From: Anaerolineae bacterium
Lineage (GTDB): Bacteria; Chloroflexota; Anaerolineae; Anaerolineales; Anaerolineaceae
Length of the DNA: 13,452 nucleotides
Assembly (NCBI GenBank): GCA_016213455.1
Contig: JACRAG010000590.1
Location: forward strand, 1-13,452
Direction: 5' to 3'
In this document: piece after piece, positions 6,511-13,452 of the stretch
Numbering within the stretch: position 1 is the stretch's first letter
How the letters are laid out: every line of letters begins with the position of its first letter
Program-made: the position numbers and the translations under genes
Notes under the pieces: model-generated
The model's input: only the letters and a program-made list of their open reading frames with translations
Databases searched by the model: none
What the model was told of the DNA's origin: nothing

Positions 6511-8370
6511 TCAAACGATCTCCAGCTCGCGGAAGTGGAAACCGCTGTGCAAAAAGGCCTTCTGCAGTGCGGCGCGTTGTTGTTCGTCTTCGACAAAGGA
6601 GACCACCAGGCGCAGGTAAAAGCCGCCGTCCGGGAGGGTGTTGTTGACCGAGCGCAGGATGTTGGCTTCGTGGTCCGAAACCAGGCCTGCCAGCCGGGCC
6701 AGCACGCCCGGGCGGTTGTCTTCTTTGGGCGCGTTGAGGTTGATGGTGGTCCAGTGCAGCGTCTCGCGGGTGATTTTGGCGTCATACAGCTTGCTGCGAA
6801 GGTCGTCCAGCGGAATGGCTCCTCCACCCACCGCGGTGTAAAGATCCTCCAGGCTGGCGCAGCCCAATTGTTCGAGCAGAAAATCCACCCGGTTGGTCTC
6901 CAGCGCCTGCACATCTTCCAGCGTCAGAATGCCTTGTGCGGCGATGATTTCGCGAACCAATTGCCGTCCGTGCTCGGCGGAGCGTTTGAGTGATTCGGTC
7001 GCCAGCACCAGGCGCAGCAGGCGGGCGGTGGACTCATTGCAGAAGTTCAGCCAGTCTTCACTCGGCACCAGGCGTTTACCGCTGGTGACCACTTCGACCA
7101 CATCACCCGGATTAACCCGGTCGGATAACCGCGCCAGGTTGCCGTTGACTTTGACGGCTGAGATTTTGTCGAGCAAAAACTCCTGTTGAATTGAGGCGAC
7201 CGCGTCCAGTACCGTGGAGCCTTCGCGCAGAAAGCGCGCCCCGCCGGATGGGGTGAGGATCTCCACCGGGCGGTAGAGGCTGGTGTCGCGCTGTTTTTTG
7301 ATACAATCCACCACGCCCCAGGTGTTTTCGCCTTCCATTTCGCGCGTCGCGATGGCTACTTCCACCGCGCCATAGTCGGGCAGCCAGCCGGTGACCTGGA
7401 TGGCGCGGTATCCGTTTTGTGGGAAGGCGATGAAATCGTCGAAGCGGTCGTTGTCCAGGTAGGGACCAAAGAAAGTGTTGACAGCCCCCAGCAGGTTGTA
7501 GCACTGCGCGCGGTCTTCGTCATCCACCACCAGGCGGAAGCTGATCAAGTCGTTGAGGTGCATGAAGCTGGTGAGGGGGGCTTTGCGGGCGCGCGCCATG
7601 CGGCGCAGTTTTTGCCAGGATTGCCAGTAGCCGTTGACCAGGATGTTCACTGAGCCGCTTACGCCGGTTTTTTCCATCAGATGACTGAGCTGATCCATGA
7701 ACGGATTGATGAAGGAGATCTGCAGGCGCGGATCGGCATCCACCCGGGCGCGCACATCGGTATAGGTGTCCGGCTCGGCGAAGGGGAAAGCCATATCTTC
7801 CAGCCAGCAGCGCCACTTGTGGCAGTTGAGGATGCCCGCCAGTTTTCCGTAAGCGCGGATGGCTTCGGTGGCTTTCTGTACGCGCTTGGCAGGCGACATG
7901 TGTTCCAAAGTGAGCAGGTTGTGGCTTTTGTCCGCCAGTTTGACCAGGAACACGCCCGGGTCGCGAAACATGGCGATTTTGCGCAGGGTTTCCATTTCGC
8001 GCGAGCGACCGTCGCGCGGGTTGCTCAGCTTGGTTACGCCGTCCACAATGTAAGCCACATCTTCGCCCAGCTTGCCAGGGAAAAGCGTGCGAATCTGGTC
8101 CAGGCTTTCGCCGGAGTCTTCCACGGCATCATGCAGCAGACCGGCGATGGTCCAGGCTTCGTTCCCAACCAGGCGGTCCAGGAAAGCAGCCACCCAGGCG
8201 CAGTGCGTCTCGAAGTAGGGTTCGCCGCTGATACGCTTTTGACCGGCGTGGACTTTTTGCCCCCACGCAAAGGCGGCAGCGATGGATTCCGTACGAGGGA
8301 TGAACTCGCCGGGGTTGAATTCATCCGCGATGGATGGACGCAAGGAGTGAACCGGTAATATATCGACCAT
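6511..8370 (-). CDS. rel: RelA/SpoT homologue: intact hydrolase domain, degenerate synthetase domain
   Basis: This 619-residue cytosolic protein is of the long stringent-response family that makes or degrades (p)ppGpp. The N-terminal HD hydrolase domain (about 30-200) keeps its landmarks: HAGQKRISGEPY (41-52), H56, LLHDAVED (H80, D81, E84, D85) and KLADKSHN (D147, N151). The synthetase domain (about 220-360) is recognisable but worn. D274 (NDLISFR), Y321 (NGY) and E337 (VEVAIAT) remain. The GRPK block is NGYWQ, RFKDY is RFDDF, QSxHT is RAIQV, and the QIRT...AAHW region is AIAT with no AAHW. A TGS domain (368-430), a short helical region and an ACT domain (541-619) follow. The cysteine-containing zinc-finger region between helix and ACT is absent, so the protein is about 100 residues short. 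I chose the ATG at 8370 because a -10 box abuts it and family similarity starts soon after. It most likely acts as a ppGpp hydrolase. Confidence 0.87.
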   Translation of the reverse strand: MVDILPVHSLRPSIADEFNPGEFIPRTESIAAAFAWGQKVHAGQKRISGEPYFETHCAWVAAFLDRLVGNEAWTIAGLLHDAVEDSGESLDQIRTLFPGKLGEDVAYIVDGVTKLSNPRDGRSREMETLRKIAMFRDPGVFLVKLADKSHNLLTLEHMSPAKRVQKATEAIRAYGKLAGILNCHKWRCWLEDMAFPFAEPDTYTDVRARVDADPRLQISFINPFMDQLSHLMEKTGVSGSVNILVNGYWQSWQKLRRMARARKAPLTSFMHLNDLISFRLVVDDEDRAQCYNLLGAVNTFFGPYLDNDRFDDFIAFPQNGYRAIQVTGWLPDYGAVEVAIATREMEGENTWGVVDCIKKQRDTSLYRPVEILTPSGGARFLREGSTVLDAVASIQQEFLLDKISAVKVNGNLARLSDRVNPGDVVEVVTSGKRLVPSEDWLNFCNESTARLLRLVLATESLKRSAEHGRQLVREIIAAQGILTLEDVQALETNRVDFLLEQLGCASLEDLYTAVGGGAIPLDDLRSKLYDAKITRETLHWTTINLNAPKEDNRPGVLARLAGLVSDHEANILRSVNNTLPDGGFYLRLVVSFVEDEQQRAALQKAFLHSGFHFRELEIV

Positions 8371-8376
8371 GTGTCC

Positions 8377-8405
8377 ATTGTACTCACTCGTTGTAGTCGA
8401 TACAA
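8377..8405 (-). promoter_or_regulatory. Promoter of the rel gene (probable leaderless start)
   Basis: On the minus strand TACAAT (complement of 8377-8382) ends 6 nt before the ATG at 8370. A partial -35, TTGTAT (complement of 8400-8405), lies at a 17-nt spacing. Transcription would begin at about the ATG itself. The bases between, GGACAC, offer no normal Shine-Dalgarno. Confidence 0.5.
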
Positions 8406-8466
8406 TTATGGATGGGGGAATGTGACAGAACCGGTTGAATACAGGAGGAAAATCACAGCCCGATGA

Positions 8467-8495
8467 TTGACAACCCGGCGACCGCACGTTATAAT
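8467..8495 (+). promoter_or_regulatory. Perfect-consensus sigma70 promoter of the S1-domain gene
   Basis: TTGACA (8467-8472) and TATAAT (8490-8495) are separated by exactly 17 nt. Transcription should start near 8502, leaving a leader of about 28 nt that contains the AGGGAGAG ribosome-binding site. This is the strongest promoter I can see in the window and suggests high constitutive expression. It is divergent from the rel promoter about 85 nt away. Confidence 0.85.
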
Positions 8496-8529
8496 CGACT
8501 GTCGCATCACTTTTTAGGGAGAGTACGTA

Positions 8530-9387
8530 ATGGAGCCTGAAGTAACTGTTGATATTATTGATACCCCAGAAGAGAATGAATCAGAAATAACCCCAAAGCA
8601 ACACTATACCGGTAAGGTTTTGAAAGTCGGTCTGGCTGGAGCGCTTGTGGATATTGGCACGGGTAAACCTGCGCTGATTCACATCTCCCAGCTGATCCCC
8701 CCCACGGATGAGCCGATCAAGCGCGTCGAAGACGTGCTGCAGGTTGGCCAGGAGTTGGAGGTGTGGGTGAAACGCATCAAAGACGAGCGCGTTGAGCTGA
8801 CCATGCTCAAACCGCTTGACATGGAATGGCGTGACATCCGCAAGGGCATGACCGTGAAGGGCAAGGTCGTGCGTCTGGAAAAATTTGGCGCTTTCGTTGA
8901 GATCGGCGCCGAACGCCCCGGGTTGATCCACATCTCCGAAATGGCCCACGGTTACGTGCGCCAGCCCTCGGATGTGGTCAAAGAAGGCGACGAGATTGAA
9001 GCGCAGGTGATTGACGTCAATCGCAAGAAACGCCAGATCAAACTGAGCATCAAAGCTCTGCTGCCCGAACCGGTTGTGGAAGAAGAACCCGCTCGCGCGT
9101 TTGTTTCCGACATGCCCAAACGCGACAAGCCCGTCCGCAAAAAGAAGACCAAATCTTCTCGCGGTCGTGGTGAAGATGGCGGCAGCGATGTGGACGAATT
9201 GCTGGCTGCGCTCGGTCACTCCGAGGGCGAAGGCGAATCCGAAACCGCGATGGCCGTCGCCTGGCGCGAAGCCATGGAGCGCGCTAAAGCCCGCAAGAAC
9301 GACGATAAATCTCGCCGTAAGGGTGTCTCAGAGGAAACCGAAGAAATCTTCAGCCGCACGCTGGACAATAAAGTCAAGACCAGCTAG
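8530..9387 (+). CDS. S1 RNA-binding domain protein (two S1 repeats)
   Basis: This 285-residue protein has two S1-type OB folds. The first spans about residues 25-95 (YTGKVLKVGLAGALVDIG, then ALIHISQL) and the second about 105-175 (GMTVKGKVVRLEKFGAFVEIG, then GLIHISEM and KLSIKAL). The second is the more canonical. A basic patch with KRDKPVRKKKTKSSRGRG (197-214) and a highly charged, probably disordered C-terminus follow. The S1 repeats are like those of ribosomal protein S1 and the Tex/PNPase S1 modules, so single-stranded RNA binding, perhaps in translation or RNA turnover, is likely. With two repeats it is much shorter than the four- to six-repeat S1 of many bacteria. AGGGAGAG precedes the ATG. 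It is monocistronic, between a perfect-consensus promoter and its own terminator. Its exact role is not evident from sequence. Confidence 0.88.
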   Translation: MEPEVTVDIIDTPEENESEITPKQHYTGKVLKVGLAGALVDIGTGKPALIHISQLIPPTDEPIKRVEDVLQVGQELEVWVKRIKDERVELTMLKPLDMEWRDIRKGMTVKGKVVRLEKFGAFVEIGAERPGLIHISEMAHGYVRQPSDVVKEGDEIEAQVIDVNRKKRQIKLSIKALLPEPVVEEEPARAFVSDMPKRDKPVRKKKTKSSRGRGEDGGSDVDELLAALGHSEGEGESETAMAVAWREAMERAKARKNDDKSRRKGVSEETEEIFSRTLDNKVKTS

Positions 9388-9430
9388 CGACCCAGGATTG
9401 GCTCCGGCTCTCCCACGGGAAGAAAAAAGA

Positions 9431-9460
9431 TCCCGCCGAAACCTCGGCGGGACTTTCTTT
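9431..9460 (+). terminator. Intrinsic terminator of the S1-domain gene
   Basis: TCCCGCCGA (9431-9439) and TCGGCGGGA (9444-9452) form a 9-bp GC-rich stem with an AACC loop, followed by CTTTCTTT. An A-rich run on the other side (AGAAAAAAGA) would let it also work on the minus strand. Confidence 0.88.
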
Positions 9461-9488
9461 GCAAAATGGATGCGCTTTATGGTAAACT
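9459..9488 (+). promoter_or_regulatory. Candidate pyrG promoter
   Basis: TTGCAA (9459-9464) and TAAACT (9483-9488) lie 18 nt apart, and TGG directly before the -10 hexamer gives an extended -10. Predicted transcription start is near 9495, leaving a leader of about 175 nt to the pyrG ATG. Neither hexamer is perfect. Confidence 0.45.
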
Positions 9489-9503
9489 GTCAGCATCATT
9501 CAT

Positions 9504-9522
9504 AACCTGCTGCTGGCAGGTT
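9504..9522 (+). other. Small hairpin early in the pyrG leader
   Basis: AACCTGC (9504-9510) pairs with GCAGGTT (9516-9522) around TGCTG, followed by TTGCTGTTTGTT. It could be a pause hairpin or a weak terminator at the 5' end of the leader. A second 7-bp hairpin, GTTTCAC/GTGAAAC (9569-9592), lies further down. Confidence 0.35.
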
Positions 9523-9611
9523 TTGCTGTTTGTTATTGGAATCATAACAATGATGAAAGCAGGATCAGGTTTCACCATACAACAAGTGAAACGAGCACCT
9601 TGAACCCAATG

Positions 9612-9655
9612 AAGTGGGGAGGCGCCGGTAACCGGCCCTCCCCACTTCTCTTTTT
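9612..9655 (+). terminator. Intrinsic terminator within the pyrG leader (putative attenuator)
   Basis: AAGTGGGGAGG (9612-9622) pairs perfectly with CCTCCCCACTT (9637-9647). Inside, GCCGG (9624-9628) pairs with CCGGC (9632-9636) around TAA, with a single bulged C. CTCTTTTT follows. The T tract ends 16 nt before the pyrG ATG, and those 16 nt hold the ribosome-binding site AAGGA and no room for a promoter. Any pyrG transcript must therefore read through this hairpin, which makes it a probable attenuator. The alternative is the 3' end of a small RNA with pyrG expressed by read-through. Confidence 0.8.
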
Positions 9656-9671
9656 GATGGAAGGATGAAGC

Positions 9672-11285
9672 ATGGCGACCAAGTATATTTTCTTCACCGG
9701 TGGTGTGGTCAGTTCGGTGGGTAAAGGCGTGACGGCGGCGGCAATGGGGCGCGCCCTGAAAGAGCGCGGTTTTTCGGTGGCGGTACAAAAGCTGGACCCG
9801 TATATTAATGTCGATCCGGGGACAATGAGCCCTTACCAGCACGGCGAAGTGTATGTGCTGGATGACGGCGCCGAAACCGACCTGGATTTGGGCCATTATG
9901 AGCGTTTCATTGATGTGCGCCTTAACCGGGTCTGCAACATCACCACCGGTCAGGTGTATGCCGAGGTGATTTCCAAGGAGCGGCGCGGTGATTATCTGGG
10001 CGGCACCATCCAGGTCCTCCCGCATATCACCAACGAGATCAAACGGCGCATCGCCATGGTGACCAAGACCACCGGCGCGGAGATTGTGCTGGTGGAGGTG
10101 GGCGGTACGGTCGGCGACATCGAAAGCCTGCCCTTCCTGGAAGCCATTCGCCAGCTGCGCGGTGACTTGGGGCGTGAGAACACATTCTACATTCATGTCA
10201 CCTGGCTGCCTTACATCGGCGCGACAGATGAGCTGAAGACCAAGCCCACCCAGCACTCAGTGCGCGAACTGCGCTCGATCGGTATCTCGCCGGATATGAT
10301 CGTGGCGCGTTCCGACCATCCGGTGGATGAAGGACTGCGCGAGAAGATCGCCCTGTTCTGCGACGTCGAGCGGCGGGCCGTGGTCCCCATGGTGACATCG
10401 CAGATCCTGTACGAAATTCCACTATTGATTGAGCAGGCCGGGGTTGCCGATTACCTGGTGCAGCGCCTGGGGCTGACCCCGCGCTCCCAGCCGGACTGGA
10501 CCGATTGGAAACACCTGGTGGATATGGTTCGCCAGCCCAAGCCAACGGTGACCATCGCGCTGGTGGGCAAGTATGTGGAGCTGCATGACGCTTATATGAG
10601 CGTGCGCGAGGCGCTGAAGCACGCTGCGCTCAAGCTGGGGGTCGAGCTTGACATCCGTTGGGTGCATTCGGCTGAGCTGGAAAAAGGCAAGGGATGGGAC
10701 CAGGTGAAGGCAGCCGATGGTGTGCTGGTGCCGGGTGGTTTTGGCAGCCGCGGCATCGAAGGGAAAATCCAGGCCATTCAATACGCGCGCTCCGAAAAGG
10801 TGCCTTTCCTGGGATTGTGCCTGGGCATGCAGTTGATGGTGGTCGAGTTCGGGCGCTGGGTGTACGGTACGGATGAGGTCAACTCAACGGAATTTGACCG
10901 CTCCACCCTGCACCCGGTGATTGACCTGATGCCCGAACAGCACGGCATCACCGACATGGGCGGGACGATGCGCCTGGGATTGTACCCCTGCAAGCTGCAG
11001 CCCGGCAGCATCGCCGAGGCTTGCTATGGCGTGGAAGAGGTGCAGGAACGCCACCGCCACCGCTTTGAGTTCAACAATGCCTTCCGGGATGAATTTTATG
11101 CGCGCGGCATGCGCTTCTCCGGGCTGTCACCGGATGGGCGCCTGGTGGAAATTGCTGAGTTGGTGGACCATCCCTTCATGCTCGCCACGCAATTCCACCC
11201 GGAATTTTTGTCACGTCCCAACCGGCCGCACCCGCTTTTCCTGGGCTTCATCAAGGCTGCGGCTGAAAAGGCCGGCGTAATCTAA
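9672..11285 (+). CDS. pyrG: CTP synthase (glutamine-hydrolysing)
   Basis: This 537-residue enzyme makes CTP from UTP, ATP and glutamine, the last step of de novo pyrimidine nucleotide synthesis. The N-terminal amidoligase domain (1-270) has [10 protein letters not shown] (10-19), the [21 protein letters not shown] block (40-60), [10 protein letters not shown] (70-79) and [11 protein letters not shown] (142-152). The C-terminal class I glutamine amidotransferase domain has the oxyanion strand VPGGFG (353-358), nucleophile C383 in GLCLGMQ, and the catalytic pair H509/E511 in HPEFLSRP. Length and motif order match the family. The ATG is supported by AAGGA upstream and by protein similarity from residue 2. 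A strong terminator hairpin lies between the promoter and this start, so expression is probably controlled by attenuation. The run of extra Gs used by Bacillus-type pyrG control is not evident here. Confidence 0.97.
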   Translation: MATKYIFFTGGVVSSVGKGVTAAAMGRALKERGFSVAVQKLDPYINVDPGTMSPYQHGEVYVLDDGAETDLDLGHYERFIDVRLNRVCNITTGQVYAEVISKERRGDYLGGTIQVLPHITNEIKRRIAMVTKTTGAEIVLVEVGGTVGDIESLPFLEAIRQLRGDLGRENTFYIHVTWLPYIGATDELKTKPTQHSVRELRSIGISPDMIVARSDHPVDEGLREKIALFCDVERRAVVPMVTSQILYEIPLLIEQAGVADYLVQRLGLTPRSQPDWTDWKHLVDMVRQPKPTVTIALVGKYVELHDAYMSVREALKHAALKLGVELDIRWVHSAELEKGKGWDQVKAADGVLVPGGFGSRGIEGKIQAIQYARSEKVPFLGLCLGMQLMVVEFGRWVYGTDEVNSTEFDRSTLHPVIDLMPEQHGITDMGGTMRLGLYPCKLQPGSIAEACYGVEEVQERHRHRFEFNNAFRDEFYARGMRFSGLSPDGRLVEIAELVDHPFMLATQFHPEFLSRPNRPHPLFLGFIKAAAEKAGVI

Positions 11286-11342
11286 ATTGGCCGCCTGTGA
11301 AAAAATCCACAATGTTTCGCCGGTCAGCGCAGCCGATTTTGA

Positions 11343-12737
<1,395 letters not shown>

Positions 12738-12748
12738 GTCGTTTAATC

Positions 12749-12789
12749 ATCAAAAACAGCCGGCAGGCTTGCCTCCGGCTGTTTTTGAT
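12749..12789. terminator. Bidirectional terminator between eno and the alpha/beta hydrolase
   Basis: ATCAAAAACAGCCGG (12749-12763) pairs perfectly with CCGGCTGTTTTTGAT (12775-12789). Inside, AGGC pairs with GCCT around TT, with one bulged C. Each arm ends in a run of five A or T, so both the rightward eno transcript and the leftward hydrolase transcript can end here. Confidence 0.92.
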
Positions 12790-12800
12790 TCCTGTTGAAT

Positions 12801-13452
12801 TTATTGCGCCAGGAAGCGCTCGACTCTTTCCACCAATTCAGCAAAGCCTGGCCCATCCGGTTGGACGATCTGGTGCTCGCCGGGGATTTCCACATAGTCA
12901 ACGTTAGGGCCGAGCCTCTTCACCAGCTGTTGGGTGCGCTCCGGGCGAATGATCGGATCCTGTTTGCCTTGAATCACCAACACGGGCATCCGGATCGAGG
13001 CAGCGGAATCGCGGGCCAGCCGCACAGCCAGGTTGACCTGCTCGAAGAGCAGCATTGGCAGGCGCTGGCGGCGGATGGAAGCCTGTACCTGGGGGTCATC
13101 AAATTGGACGTCCGGAGAGATTTGGCGGATGGGCTCGCGGAAAGTCTCGAGCGGGATGAACCGGCTGCCGAAAGGCGCAAAGGTGTGCGGCAGAAAGACA
13201 CTCAGCGCGTTGCCCGCGAGGGTCACAGGCCAGGTCTCCTCCCAATACAATGGCGCCAGCAGGACCAGTTTGTCGGGGTTGGAAAGCGAGGCAGCCGTTA
13301 CAGCCAGGCCACCCCCCAACGAAAACCCCAACAGCATCACCGGCAGCCCCTCGCTGCGCGCCTGGTGGACTTCATTGGCAACCGCCTGCGCCCAGGATTT
13401 GGCGCGGGTCTGGAATAGGGCAGGCAGGTCCGGGCCATGACCCTGCAGCAGC
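12801..13452 (-). CDS. Alpha/beta hydrolase, C-terminal part (5' end beyond window)
   Basis: The visible 216 codons enter at the right window edge and stop at TAA 12801-12803. The start is outside. Visible landmarks, numbered from the edge, are the oxyanion-type LLQGHGPD (1-8), the nucleophile elbow GFSLGGG with S44, the acid D165 in VIQGKQDPII, and the histidine H193 in IPGEHQIV. This is a complete Ser-Asp-His triad of the alpha/beta hydrolase fold, with a lid-like insertion between strands (about residues 70-140). The nearest relatives by pattern are carboxylesterases and monoacylglycerol-lipase-like enzymes. No substrate can be assigned. It is convergent with eno and shares the bidirectional terminator. 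Confidence 0.85.
   Translation of the reverse strand, partial: LLQGHGPDLPALFQTRAKSWAQAVANEVHQARSEGLPVMLLGFSLGGGLAVTAASLSNPDKLVLLAPLYWEETWPVTLAGNALSVFLPHTFAPFGSRFIPLETFREPIRQISPDVQFDDPQVQASIRRQRLPMLLFEQVNLAVRLARDSAASIRMPVLVIQGKQDPIIRPERTQQLVKRLGPNVDYVEIPGEHQIVQPDGPGFAELVERVERFLAQ

Noticed and set aside
8443..8537. AGGAGG followed by a 25-codon frame (ATG 8463, TGA 8535-8537)
   Set aside because: The spacing of 14 nt is too long, and the frame runs through the S1 gene promoter, so it would not be on that transcript.
9490..9500. Bacillus-type reiterative G addition at the pyrG start site
   Set aside because: The predicted start region CAGCATCAT has no GGG run, and the pyrimidine-rich strand is the 3' arm of the terminator, not the 5' arm.
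9477..10256. 259-codon minus-strand frame across the pyrG leader and 5' end
   Set aside because: It is antisense to highly conserved pyrG codons and the attenuator hairpin, with no motif or start signal.

Overview
The window looks like a chromosomal segment of a moderately GC-rich, free-living bacterium. Chloroflexota (Anaerolineae-like) is my best guess. It rests on the gene mix, on start codons that abut -10 boxes, and on an ABC permease fused to a PQQ-type propeller. No single marker proves it. No tRNA, rRNA, insertion sequence, CRISPR array or phage gene is visible. No gap between genes exceeds 300 bases.

Layout, left to right. Positions 1-1127 (minus strand) hold an MBL-fold metallohydrolase followed by the first 30 codons of a cyclic-nucleotide-binding-type protein that runs off the window. 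A divergent intergenic region with a 17-bp palindrome leads to a plus-strand pair: a HAD-family hydrolase (1343-1969) and a YfcE-type metallophosphoesterase (1976-2584). Next is a two-gene permease operon (2755-5920), closed by a strong terminator. Its first gene is an OppB/DppB-like permease. Its second is an OppC/DppC-like permease with an extra transmembrane helix and a C-terminal beta-propeller predicted to lie outside the cell. Neither a solute-binding protein nor an ATPase gene accompanies them.

On the minus strand, 8370-6016 carries a long RelA/SpoT homologue with an intact-looking ppGpp hydrolase site but a degraded synthetase site, followed 3 nt later by a second YfcE-type phosphoesterase. 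Divergent from it, under a perfect-consensus sigma70 promoter, is a two-S1-domain RNA-binding protein (8530-9387) with its own terminator. The pyrG gene for CTP synthase (9672-11285) has a leader of about 175 nt whose last element before the ribosome-binding site is a textbook intrinsic terminator, which points to transcription attenuation. The enolase gene eno (11430-12737) follows and shares a bidirectional terminator with a convergent alpha/beta hydrolase (12801 to window end) that is cut by the window edge.

Most of the content is housekeeping: stringent response, pyrimidine nucleotide synthesis, glycolysis and RNA binding. The parts most worth a second look are the permease-propeller fusion, the apparently hydrolase-only long Rel, the terminator inside the pyrG leader, and the probable leaderless transcripts for the HAD and rel genes.
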